Shown here piece by piece: positions 5,599-12,971 of a DNA stretch of 13,254 bases. The notes beneath the pieces were generated by a model that saw nothing but the letters and a program-made list of their open reading frames with translations, did no database searches and had not been told where the DNA came from. Location: contig CAZTJJ010000039.1 in assembly GCA_964614065.1 (NCBI GenBank), forward strand, positions 1 to 13,254, given 5' to 3'. Position 1 is the first letter of the stretch. Each line of letters opens with the position of its first letter. Source of the DNA: M55B111 sp964614065 (GTDB lineage Bacteria; Bipolaricaulota; Bipolaricaulia; M55B111). The position numbers were made by a program, and so were the translations under genes.

Positions 5599-7242
5599 AT
5601 GAATTCGTCTTCTCTTGCTACGGATAACAAATACGTATTTGTTACAGGTGGAGTCCTTTCCGGATTGGGTAAGGGCATAATATCTGCTTCACTGGGCTTG
5701 TTGTTAAAATCCCGCGGTTACGAACCCACCCTCCAGAAGATCGACCCTTACCTGAACGTAGATGCAGGAACTATGAATCCTTATCAGCATGGAGAAGTAT
5801 TTGTTACCGACGACGGTGCAGAGACCGACCTAGATCTGGGACATTACGAAAGGTTCATTAACGAGGACCTATCAGCCGCCAATAACGTCACAACTGGCAA
5901 AGTTTATTCTTCCGTAATTGAAAAGGAAAGGAAAGGAGAATACCTGGGAAAAACTGTCCAAATCATTCCCCATATTACTGACGAGATAAAATCGATGATT
6001 AACGAACCTCTGGAGGAATCGGATTCAAATATAATCATTGCGGAAGTCGGCGGTACGGTTGGGGACATAGAAAGCCTGCCTTTTCTTGAATCGCTCCGAC
6101 AGCTAAAAGACGAGATACCGTCAGAAAACGCAGCATTTATTCACCTTACACTGGTTCCATACTTACAAACTTCGAAGGAGCTAAAAACTAAACCGACTCA
6201 GCACAGTGTCAAAGAACTTAGAGGTATAGGAATCACGCCAGATATAATAGTTGCTCGTTGTGATCGCCCCATCCCAGCCGACGTCAGAAAGAAAATTGCC
6301 CTTTTCTGCGACGTTCCGGAAAAAAACGTTATCGAAGATAGAAATTCAGATGTGCTATATAGTGTTCCACTGGCAATGGCCCACGAAAAACTGGACCAAC
6401 GGGTACTCGAGAAGTTAAAGCTAAAAAAGAAAAAGCAAGATCTGTCTGTCTGGTCATCAAGGGTAAAGAAAATTCAGAATCCGGACAGAACTGTTAAAAT
6501 CGGGATGTTTGGTAAATACACTGAACTAGAGGACGCCTACATCAGCATAATTGAGGCTTTTCAGCATGGGGCGGCAGAAACTGGCATAAAACCAGAGTTC
6601 GAGTGGTTCTCATCCGACGACCTCGAGCACGACGACCTCGAACAGCATCTGGAAAGGGTAGATGGTGTAGTCATCCCTCCCGGCTTTGGGAAGCGGGGTG
6701 TGGAAGGAAAAATTGCTACCGCAAAACTTGCCCGTGAAAACAAAATCCCTTTGTTCGGTATATGTCTTGGAATGCAGGTAGCTTCAATCGAATTCGCAAG
6801 AAACGTACTGGGATTAGAAAATGCAAACAGTACAGAATTTGATCCCAACGCAGGTAACCCTATTATCGATCTGATGCCCGATCAAATCGACGTAGAAAAC
6901 AAGGGGGGCACAATGAGGTTGGGAAGCTATGAATCACAAGTACAGCCCGAAACCAAAACAGAAGAAATCTACGGAAAACAAACCATACACGAAAGACACA
7001 GACATCGTTACGAATTCAACAACGACTATCGCAAACAGTTTGAACAAGCCGGAATGACCTTGGCTGCCACCTCGTTAAATGGCCAACTAGTCGAGATAAT
7101 AGAGCTACAGAATCATCCCTGGTTCATTGGTGTCCAGTTTCACCCAGAGTTTAAATCAAGATTGAAAGATCCTCATCCCTTGTTTTCTGACTTCCTCATG
7201 GCTTGTAGTCAAAAACCCCGCCCCAACGGACGGGCCTTGTAG
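5599..7242 (+). CDS. pyrG: CTP synthase (glutamine hydrolysing)
   Basis: The enzyme makes CTP from UTP, ATP and glutamine in the cytoplasm, the last step of pyrimidine nucleotide synthesis. At 547 aa it has the full two-domain layout. The N-terminal synthetase domain has the P-loop-like VTGGVLSGLGKGI (residues 15-27), the NVTTGKVYSSVIEKERKGEY block and KPTQHSVKELRGIGITPDI. The C-terminal class I glutamine amidotransferase domain has the nucleophile elbow GICLGMQ (Cys389) and FHPEF (His515, Glu517), completing the triad. The sequence VLSGLGKG differs from the VVSSLGKG common in bacteria. There is an in-frame stop at 5575 and no earlier start, so ATG 5599 is used although it lacks a ribosome binding site. 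The last codon and TAG stop lie within the intergenic repeat (copy B). No GGGC-run attenuator of the Bacillus type is visible. Confidence 0.97.
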   Translation: MNSSSLATDNKYVFVTGGVLSGLGKGIISASLGLLLKSRGYEPTLQKIDPYLNVDAGTMNPYQHGEVFVTDDGAETDLDLGHYERFINEDLSAANNVTTGKVYSSVIEKERKGEYLGKTVQIIPHITDEIKSMINEPLEESDSNIIIAEVGGTVGDIESLPFLESLRQLKDEIPSENAAFIHLTLVPYLQTSKELKTKPTQHSVKELRGIGITPDIIVARCDRPIPADVRKKIALFCDVPEKNVIEDRNSDVLYSVPLAMAHEKLDQRVLEKLKLKKKKQDLSVWSSRVKKIQNPDRTVKIGMFGKYTELEDAYISIIEAFQHGAAETGIKPEFEWFSSDDLEHDDLEQHLERVDGVVIPPGFGKRGVEGKIATAKLARENKIPLFGICLGMQVASIEFARNVLGLENANSTEFDPNAGNPIIDLMPDQIDVENKGGTMRLGSYESQVQPETKTEEIYGKQTIHERHRHRYEFNNDYRKQFEQAGMTLAATSLNGQLVEIIELQNHPWFIGVQFHPEFKSRLKDPHPLFSDFLMACSQKPRPNGRAL

Positions 7243-7327
7243 AAAAACATTGAGATAGAACTCTGGATTTTAAAAACCGAAATTGACCCACCACTCAATT
7301 GAGCGCTGGTTTTTGCAACCGCTAAAC
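7217..7327 (+). repeat. Intergenic repeat, copy B (starting in the pyrG stop codon)
   Basis: The core at 7237-7294 matches copy A (4341-4397) at about 84%. Its first six bases TTGTAG are the final Leu codon and stop of pyrG. Upstream, GCCC/GGGC arms around CAACGGAC (about 7222-7235) correspond to the small hairpin beside copy A, and downstream a GGTT...AACC stem-loop (about 7308-7320) is followed by GCT..AAC as in copy A. The rest of the gap to DUF445 (7328-7452) shows no gene. Confidence 0.7.
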
Positions 7328-7452
7328 ATTGCATCCTGTTAACAAATCGATAATTATTACCTGTGACAATTTACCACGTTACAGATCCTTATCTCTGGTT
7401 ACGCCTTTAAAGACACTAAGGCTCCACCCTGGAACGATTCGAGGTCAGGCGA

Positions 7453-9057
7453 ATGAATCTAAATTTTGAACTCTACTGGATACTGGTCCCCATAGTAGCA
7501 AGCGCCATTGGCTACTCGACCAACTGGGTAGCAATTAAGATGCTCTTCCGGCCTCTACACGAAAAAAGAATTTTCGGCCTGAGGGTTCCATTCACACCCG
7601 GACTCGTACCTCGAAGGAAGGAGGAAATCGCCGACAATATTGGTCAGGCTGTAGCAAGTCATCTGGTAACGTCAGAGGCAATAGAAGGTAGACTAAACAC
7701 TCCTCAGGTAAAAGCCGGTCTAAAAGAAGCAATCCTAAAATGGATAGACAGGGGGCTGGAAAAGGACAGAGGAGAAATACGAGAGCTCATTCCGCATAAA
7801 TACGAGTCTTCTATCAATGCCTTCCAGACCGAATTAGCCAGTAGGTTAACAGAGTTTCTTGTAGCTTTTATCCACAGCAACGCTATGCAAAGGACACTCG
7901 CCCAATTATTCGAAGGCCTGGAGGAAACACTGGAAGAAAAAAAAGTAAAGCAGTTCCTGGATAGAAAAAGTGCCTGTCAACTCGGTGAGAAGATCGGAGA
8001 CATCCTATGCGAATTTATGAAGAAACCAGACTTCGAAAGAGGCGTCAAATACTTCTGGCTAAAGAAATTACGTGAGTTTGATCATCAGGAAGGGAATATA
8101 TCCTCGTTCTTCTCCGACCACTTACAGGAACTTATTATCGAGCAGACGGACCATTGGGTTCCATATTTACTACAACAAGGGGCCTCCTTATTGAACAACC
8201 CTGACTTTCGCGGGAGGGTAAAGGAATTTCTAATCGAGTTCATAAACGAGAAACTACAAGACCAGTATGACCAGGACTCGCTATGGGACCAAGTTAAATA
8301 TAGCTTCGTCGAACTTTTCGTGATGGGCAAGGAAGACATCGATGCCAGGGTCGAACAGGCAGTGAAAGAAGGATTCCCTAAGCTTATTGCCCTGCTGGAG
8401 AGAGAAGATACTAGAGAAGAAATAGCAAACCACGGAGCGAAGGTGGTAAGAAACCTGCTCAACAAAGATATTTCCAGCTACAACCTGTCAAACTCGAACA
8501 CGCGAAAATTAGCCACCTTCCTTACGAGGGTTTCAGTCGAGATCGCAAGGGACGAGGCCGTGGGTTCGGCGATACGTGAAATCTTCGAGGGGTTGCTGGA
8601 TGATTTGAGAAACAAAGAGTTTAACCAGCTACTAGATTTCTCCAAAGAAGGCAACGAAGTCTTGAAAGCTATATCTAAATTCGTCCTGAAATTGACGAGA
8701 TCGGTTAGAGTCCAAAAGCAGATGAAGAGTTTAATTCGGGGTTGGATCGATACGTTGAGCAAAAAGAGGCTAGGCCGACTCTCCCGCTGGATTGAGAGAG
8801 ACGATCTAGAACCTCTGATCGAGATGATAATCGAGGGTTCTACAAACTCTATCTCCAAAGAGATCTCGGAATTACTAAGCATCATCAACGTGAGAAGTTT
8901 GGTTAAGAAAGAAGTAAACAATTTCTCAACGTTGGAAGTTGAAGGCCTGGTCTTGGACGTAACCGGTAACCAGCTGCGAGCAATCACGTGGTTTGGTGCC
9001 CTTCTTGGGTTCTTCATCGGGGTCGTCCAACTGATCATGGTCATCCTAGGAGGGTAA
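7453..9057 (+). CDS. DUF445 family membrane protein (YheB-like)
   Basis: This 534-aa protein is of unknown biochemical function. The family hallmark is clear at the N-terminus: a transmembrane segment (about residues 8-30) leading into IGYSTNWVAIKMLFRP (19-34) and then the conserved GLRVPFTPGLVPRRKEEIADNIG (about 42-64). A long helical, charged region follows, extending to about residue 505, and a second membrane helix (WFGALLGFFIGVVQLIMVIL) closes the chain, so the bulk is probably a soluble domain anchored at both ends. Bacillus-type homologues are shorter, so the central region is expanded. ATG 7453 follows GAGGT (7441-7445) with 7 nt spacing. The gene ends 2 nt before the lgt start, so the two are translationally coupled. 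Related proteins are linked to envelope or sporulation functions, but that is not shown here. Confidence 0.85.
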   Translation: MNLNFELYWILVPIVASAIGYSTNWVAIKMLFRPLHEKRIFGLRVPFTPGLVPRRKEEIADNIGQAVASHLVTSEAIEGRLNTPQVKAGLKEAILKWIDRGLEKDRGEIRELIPHKYESSINAFQTELASRLTEFLVAFIHSNAMQRTLAQLFEGLEETLEEKKVKQFLDRKSACQLGEKIGDILCEFMKKPDFERGVKYFWLKKLREFDHQEGNISSFFSDHLQELIIEQTDHWVPYLLQQGASLLNNPDFRGRVKEFLIEFINEKLQDQYDQDSLWDQVKYSFVELFVMGKEDIDARVEQAVKEGFPKLIALLEREDTREEIANHGAKVVRNLLNKDISSYNLSNSNTRKLATFLTRVSVEIARDEAVGSAIREIFEGLLDDLRNKEFNQLLDFSKEGNEVLKAISKFVLKLTRSVRVQKQMKSLIRGWIDTLSKKRLGRLSRWIERDDLEPLIEMIIEGSTNSISKEISELLSIINVRSLVKKEVNNFSTLEVEGLVLDVTGNQLRAITWFGALLGFFIGVVQLIMVILGG

Positions 9058-9059
9058 CG

Positions 9060-9860
9060 TTGCATCCAATTGCATTTACGTGTGGTTCAATGACCGTTAG
9101 ATGGTACGGCGTGGCTTACGCGGTTGCGCTTCTCGTCGTGCTGGCAGTCCTATATTCTGAAGTTTCCAGAAAAAATATTGACCTTGACTTCAATGACCTA
9201 ATTGATTTAGTGCTATTGGTCTTTCCTCTTGGACTGATCGGGGGGAGACTTTACTACATCCTTTTTAACCTCAGTTATTTTCGAAACCACCCGCTTTCCA
9301 TAATAGGAATCAACCCGAGAATGGGATTCGAAATCTCCGGTCTAGCAATACACGGAGGTTTAATTGGCGGCTTGATTGGACTCATACTATACGCAAGAAT
9401 CAAAGACGTTTCTTTCTGGAATTTTGCGGATGCCCTCGCACCAGGATTAATTTTAGGGCAGGCCATAGGACGAGTAGGAAACTTTCTTAACGGCGACGCC
9501 TATGGCTGGCCAACAAACCTGCCCTGGGGGGTTAAATTCAAACTCAATACCGCAGGGGGAATGAGATATCCTCATCAGGCTCTTCATCCCGCTATGATGT
9601 ACGAAATGACTGCCAACTTACTAATTTTCTTGTTACTATGGAGATTAAGGACTCGTGGATACAAGGCGGGCTTCCTCACGTCGCTTTATTTTATTCTATA
9701 TTCGGTGGCTCGCTCCATCACGAGTGTCTTTCGCGCAGGTAGCCTCTGGATAGGTCCCATCAGGGCCGCTCACGTCATAAGTATCGCTATTATGATTGGG
9801 TTTGGACTATTTATTTACGCTAAGGGTCTCTACAAGCGTAAACCCGACATAGAACCATAA
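9060..9860 (+). CDS. lgt: Prolipoprotein diacylglyceryl transferase
   Basis: Lgt transfers diacylglycerol from phosphatidylglycerol to the lipobox cysteine of prolipoproteins, the first step of lipoprotein maturation in the cytoplasmic membrane. The product is 266 aa with about seven hydrophobic segments. Key motifs are IAFTCGSMTVRWYGVAYAV at the N-terminus, the essential-His loop GLAIHGGLIGG (His98), the signature GQAIGRVGNFLNGDAYG (Arg138, Asn141) and HPAMMYEM. The frame extends upstream to 8988, but AGGAGGG (9048-9054) sits 5 nt before a TTG at 9060, which gives the family N-terminus (MHPIAF...), so TTG 9060 is chosen; ATG 9090 would remove conserved residues. The ribosome binding site overlaps the DUF445 stop codon. 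No lipobox-bearing protein was recognised in this window. Confidence 0.95.
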   Translation: MHPIAFTCGSMTVRWYGVAYAVALLVVLAVLYSEVSRKNIDLDFNDLIDLVLLVFPLGLIGGRLYYILFNLSYFRNHPLSIIGINPRMGFEISGLAIHGGLIGGLIGLILYARIKDVSFWNFADALAPGLILGQAIGRVGNFLNGDAYGWPTNLPWGVKFKLNTAGGMRYPHQALHPAMMYEMTANLLIFLLLWRLRTRGYKAGFLTSLYFILYSVARSITSVFRAGSLWIGPIRAAHVISIAIMIGFGLFIYAKGLYKRKPDIEP

Positions 9861-9920
9861 GATAAGTCGTAGGTTTACCCTTTCTCAACCGCCCGAAACA
9901 GCACAAAAATTACCAATAAT

Positions 9921-9962
9921 AGCTGAGAACCCCCCAGGGCACCCCCTGGGGATGAATCAGCT
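9921..9962. terminator. Two-part hairpin between convergent lgt and tetR genes
   Basis: Inner arms CCCCAGGG (9932-9939) and CCCTGGGG (9944-9951) close a CACC loop. Outer arms AGCTGA (9921-9926) and TCAGCT (9957-9962) pair across symmetrical 5-nt internal loops. The element lies 60 bp after the lgt stop and 45 bp after the stop of the opposing tetR gene. Downstream tracts are T-rich on both strands but short, so it is a likely bidirectional terminator, not a textbook one. Confidence 0.65.
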
Positions 9963-10007
9963 TGTTCTTGACCCAGCAAGAGGTTCAAGCCGAGAAAGCA
10001 CCAGGTT

Positions 10008-11225
10008 CTACCCACTGAGTCCATGCAGAATGAGATCAAACATCTCATCAAATTCTTCCCTATCATACTGATCTCGGTCCTCGCTAACAAACCATTTTAA
10101 CCCAAAGAAATGACCGATTCCCATCAAAATATAAGCAAGGACCTCCGGCTGGAACTCTCTTATCTGTCCTTTGTTCATTGCTTTCTCCAATCCCCGCATG
10201 TACCCTTCAGCAAATCGCCTGTAAAACCACTGACCAACCTGCTTGTCTACAAACTCTGCTTCACGGACGATACGGTACAGTTGAGGATGTTTTACGATAA
10301 ATGAGAAGAAAACGCGGAATCCGTAATACTCGACCAGTCTTCTATCATCCAAATCAGCGATCTCCTTTTGTACTTCCTTACGCCAACGTCTGTTTATCTC
10401 GTACACTAATTTTTTAAAAACCTCCACCTTGGTCGAGAAATAATGATAGAAGGTACCCTGAGCTACGTCCGCTTTGCGGGTGATATCTCCAACCGCAGTC
10501 TCGAAGAAGCCATTTCTACCAAAGCAATCTTCGGCAGCAAATAGCAACTTGGCTTTAACCTTGTCCGTCTTTTTGTCCAGACCCGACATTTGCGGCGAAA
10601 GGGGGGCTTTATCAACTTTAATCTCAGTATCTCCGCTATCGATCCCTAGAGAGATAAAACTCAAAAGATCTTTAACCAGATCTTGTGTGCCTAAAGCCGA
10701 GTCCCAGATAATCCAGCGCATAGAAGTAAAACTAAGAGCTCCCAGCAGCCAATTGGCCAGGATTTGCGGATGGTGAGAGCGATACTTGCCTTCCCTAGCA
10801 GCATTTTCAAAGGCAGTAACAAAGGTTTTGGTTATGTTGGAGTAGAAGGATTGATGAACCTTTTGGTCGACAAACTCGGCCTGGCGGAATATTTGAAATG
10901 TGGATGAATGTTCGTGAAGAAAGGAAAAGTAAGTTACCAAAACGGCTTCCAGTTTTTCAATAAATGACTTATTTGGCTTTTGCAATGCGCTTTGAATTTC
11001 CTCGGTAAAATCTTCGCTCAATTGTCCAGCCAGGACGCTGAATATTTCGTCTTTATCCTTAAAATAACGGTAGAAGGTACCATTAGCCAGTTGGGCACGC
11101 CGGCAGATTTCGGTAATGGTAGTATTGTAAAAACCTCTTTCTTCAAATACTGCTTCCGATGTAGATAATAAATTACGGTACGTTTTCTTGGCTTTAACTG
11201 TATCTAAATTCACTTCTCCCCGCAT
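10008..11225 (-). CDS. Tandem (double) TetR-family transcriptional regulator
   Basis: This chain of 405 aa carries two complete TetR units. The first helix-turn-helix lies at about residues 15-62 (FEERGFYNTTITEICRRA, then ANGTFYRYF), the second at about 222-270 (FGRNGFFETAVGDITRKA, then AQGTFYHYF). The two DNA-binding parts agree at about 43% by hand count. Both C-terminal halves also repeat a pattern (FSF...H...I.R.AEFVD...FY, then P..LA...G), so the gene arose by internal duplication. A frame from GTG 11279 exists, but ATG 11225 has GGAGG (11231-11235) 5 nt upstream and is preferred. The gene is divergent from the thiolase remnant/KAS III/SDR genes, so it likely regulates them, perhaps sensing an acyl-CoA as other TetR regulators of fatty-acid genes do. 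A single chain could act as a built-in dimer. Confidence 0.88.
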   Translation of the reverse strand: MRGEVNLDTVKAKKTYRNLLSTSEAVFEERGFYNTTITEICRRAQLANGTFYRYFKDKDEIFSVLAGQLSEDFTEEIQSALQKPNKSFIEKLEAVLVTYFSFLHEHSSTFQIFRQAEFVDQKVHQSFYSNITKTFVTAFENAAREGKYRSHHPQILANWLLGALSFTSMRWIIWDSALGTQDLVKDLLSFISLGIDSGDTEIKVDKAPLSPQMSGLDKKTDKVKAKLLFAAEDCFGRNGFFETAVGDITRKADVAQGTFYHYFSTKVEVFKKLVYEINRRWRKEVQKEIADLDDRRLVEYYGFRVFFSFIVKHPQLYRIVREAEFVDKQVGQWFYRRFAEGYMRGLEKAMNKGQIREFQPEVLAYILMGIGHFFGLKWFVSEDRDQYDREEFDEMFDLILHGLSG

Positions 11226-11399
11226 TAAAACCTCCGGGCGAATGGGTCCTGCAGCCTGAAGCTCATCAATCACAAACACTAAACATTATTAAAGGCAGCC
11301 GCCAATATCCACAATCGGAAACAACCACTCATGGTACAAAACCGACACCTGGGTTTGAGAGCTAATCCGGTCACAATGGACTTTTCAATAACTCACCAA

Positions 11400-11434
11400 A
11401 AACTAGTTGTAACCCAAATCCCACAACTTAGTTT
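11400..11434. promoter_or_regulatory. Imperfect inverted repeat upstream of the operon promoter (candidate operator)
   Basis: The arm AAACTAGTTGT (11400-11410) pairs with ACAACTTAGTTT (11423-11434) with one extra T, around a 12-nt centre. It ends 2 bp before the -35 box at 11437. The position suits a regulator site, and the divergent double TetR protein is the natural candidate binder. Confidence 0.4.
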
Positions 11435-11436
11435 AC

Positions 11437-11465
11437 TTGACAGAAGGAAAAATATAAAATAAAAT
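11437..11465 (+). promoter_or_regulatory. Near-consensus promoter of the thiolase-remnant/KAS III/SDR operon
   Basis: -35 TTGACA (11437-11442, perfect) and -10 TAAAAT (11460-11465, 5 of 6) are separated by exactly 17 nt of A-rich spacer. It is the best promoter match in the window. Transcription would begin near 11472 and run into the degraded thiolase and on to the KAS III-like gene. Confidence 0.7.
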
Positions 11466-11536
11466 GAGAACTGATTCAAATGTCATAAATTTCTGCAAAT
11501 ATTTTTACAACCTAATTCAAATCGGGGGTTTTGGTA

Positions 11537-11850
11537 TTGACGAAAAACGACCCGGTAATTGTCTCAGCAGTTAGAACACCCGTTGGCAAATTTGGGGGCT
11601 CGCTAAGGGGTGTCAAGGTAGCAGATTTAGGTAAAATTGTAGTTAAAGAATCACCAAATACTGCCAGCCTAGTTGCGAGGATGTCAATCCACATGGATCA
11701 GGAATCCCACTTGGTCACCCGGTTGGAGCGACAGGAGCCAGAATGGTAGTGTCGTTGATCTACGAATTGAAGCGCCAAGGTGGCGGAAAAGGTCTTGCTA
11801 CACTGTGTATCGGTGGTGGCCAGGGATTCGCAATGATAATCGACGTATAG
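11537..11850 (+). pseudogene. Thiolase (acetyl-CoA acetyltransferase) remnant with large internal deletion
   Basis: Only the two ends of a thiolase gene remain. From about 11537 the frame reads TKNDPVIVSAVRTPVGKFGG, then SLRGVKVADLGKIVVKE, the start of a thiolase. From 11683, in a different frame, it reads VNPHGSGIPLGHPVGATGAR followed by the ending GLATLCIGGGQGFAMIIDV and a TAG at 11848-11850; this is the thiolase C-terminus with the catalytic GHP histidine and the CIGGG cysteine. Thiolases have about 390 residues; here about 35 and 55 are left, so some 300 codons including the nucleophilic cysteine are missing, and the join (about 11650-11680) is out of frame. No functional thiolase can be made. 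The gene sat first in the operon, where it would have supplied or cleaved 3-ketoacyl-CoA. An assembly collapse cannot be excluded. Confidence 0.88.
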
Positions 11851-11911
11851 TTTAACAGACAAGGGGTCCAGTAACACTAAGCACGGGTTATCTCACAAAG
11901 GAGGGAATATC

Positions 11912-12958
11912 GTGGAGTTAAAGGATTTAAAACTTCCCGGTATGGACGCTCGAAGGTGGGCAAAGATTTCTGGAACAGGAATCTATCTACCAGACAAGAA
12001 AATCACCAACGAAGAACTTGGGCGCCGGATGAACTACGACGTAGAAGAATACCTGGAGGATATGGGAATTGGTCTTCGCTACCAAGCGGCACCGGACGAA
12101 AGCACATCCGACATGGCGGCTGAGGCAGCCCGGGAGGCACTCAAAGACGCGAGAATAGCCCCAACCGATCTTGACCTGATAATTCTAGCCACGGATACAC
12201 CGGATTACGTTTCACCTCCCACTTCAGCTGTTCTTCAGTATAAGCTCGACGCTACAAATGCCGGTTCATTCGATATAAACGCAGCTTGCACGGACGAGAC
12301 CATCGCAATGGCAATCGCATCTCAATACATCGCCCTGGATCCAGGTATAGATCATGTACTAGTAGCTGGTGCTTATGGTATGACTAAATGGCTTGATTGG
12401 AGCGATTACTCAACTTCCAGCTCAAAGGTACTGGGGATGCTCTTTTCAGATGGTGGAGGTGCAATCATTGTCTCCCGCTCGAACGAACCTGGATATCTGG
12501 CTTCGGACATGACAACCGTGGGTGAATATTGGGATGCCTATGGGATCTACCTTGGCACGGCTCGGCCTCCGAATCAGGAGATGATTGAAAATAAGAGGCA
12601 TTATCTGAGGTTCCACGAAAACGAACACCACGTACCTCCAGATTTCAACCAGAGGCGGTGGCCAAAACTCATAAATAGCACACTTAATAAAGTCGATGCG
12701 GAAGTAAGCGACCTAGACATGGTCTTATTTAATCAGGTTGATCGATCGGCTGCGGAGGAGACAATGGACCGCCTTGGATTGGAGTTATCTCATACTCACT
12801 TCGTGATGGATAAATTTGGTTACTCCGGGTCTGCCTCCGTGTTAATGGCTTTGAACGACGCACTGAAGACCGGGAAGATAGAAAGCGGAGATTTGGTAGC
12901 GTTTTGCACTTCCGGTGCTGGTTTTGTTTTGTCGGTTTCTCTGTTCAGATGGGTCTAA
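11912..12958 (+). CDS. 3-oxoacyl-ACP synthase III-like (FabH-like) protein with altered active site
   Basis: This 348-aa protein has the thiolase fold of the KAS III family: ISGTGIYLPDKKITNEEL at about 19-36, LDLIILATDTPDYVSPPTSA at about 87-106, the nucleophile region FDINAACTDETIAM (Cys126), GMLFSDGGGAIIV, and the ending CTSGAGFVLSVSLFRW. In FabH the Cys works with a His (HQAN motif) and an Asn (GNTSAAS motif). Here these positions read FNQVD (Asn274) and FGYSGSAS (Tyr304), so both partners are replaced. It may transfer acyl groups or make a C-C bond by another mechanism, but a standard decarboxylating FabH is doubtful. The GTG start at 11912 follows AAGGAGGG (11898-11905) with 6 nt spacing. 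It lies 61 bp after the thiolase remnant and 13 bp before an SDR gene, suggesting one operon. Confidence 0.85.
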   Translation: MELKDLKLPGMDARRWAKISGTGIYLPDKKITNEELGRRMNYDVEEYLEDMGIGLRYQAAPDESTSDMAAEAAREALKDARIAPTDLDLIILATDTPDYVSPPTSAVLQYKLDATNAGSFDINAACTDETIAMAIASQYIALDPGIDHVLVAGAYGMTKWLDWSDYSTSSSKVLGMLFSDGGGAIIVSRSNEPGYLASDMTTVGEYWDAYGIYLGTARPPNQEMIENKRHYLRFHENEHHVPPDFNQRRWPKLINSTLNKVDAEVSDLDMVLFNQVDRSAAEETMDRLGLELSHTHFVMDKFGYSGSASVLMALNDALKTGKIESGDLVAFCTSGAGFVLSVSLFRWV

Positions 12959-12971
12959 AAGGAGGGTTTAG

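Larger units (their letters stand above)
11226..11536. other. Divergent intergenic region between double TetR and thiolase-remnant operon
   Basis: About 310 bp without a gene. It holds a weak candidate promoter for the regulator (minus strand: -35 TTGTGG at 11314-11309, 17-nt spacer, -10 TAATAA at 11291-11286), an 11-bp inverted repeat with one extra base (11400-11434), the strong plus-strand promoter at 11437-11465 and two direct ATTCAAAT octamers (11474 and 11515, 41 bp apart). Further sequence near 11365-11395 weakly resembles the intergenic repeat found upstream of smpB. Confidence 0.6.

Noticed and set aside
8988..9059. N-terminal extension of Lgt from ATG 8988
   Set aside because: These 24 residues are the DUF445 C-terminus in another frame; TTG 9060 has an ideal ribosome binding site and gives the family N-terminus.
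8478..9065. Minus-strand 195-codon ORF opposite DUF445
   Set aside because: Long but antisense to a clear family match, with no recognisable domain; typical shadow frame.
11531..11749. Intact 72-codon small protein at the head of the operon
   Set aside because: Its first half is the thiolase N-terminus and the rest is the thiolase C-terminus read in the wrong frame, so it is part of a pseudogene.
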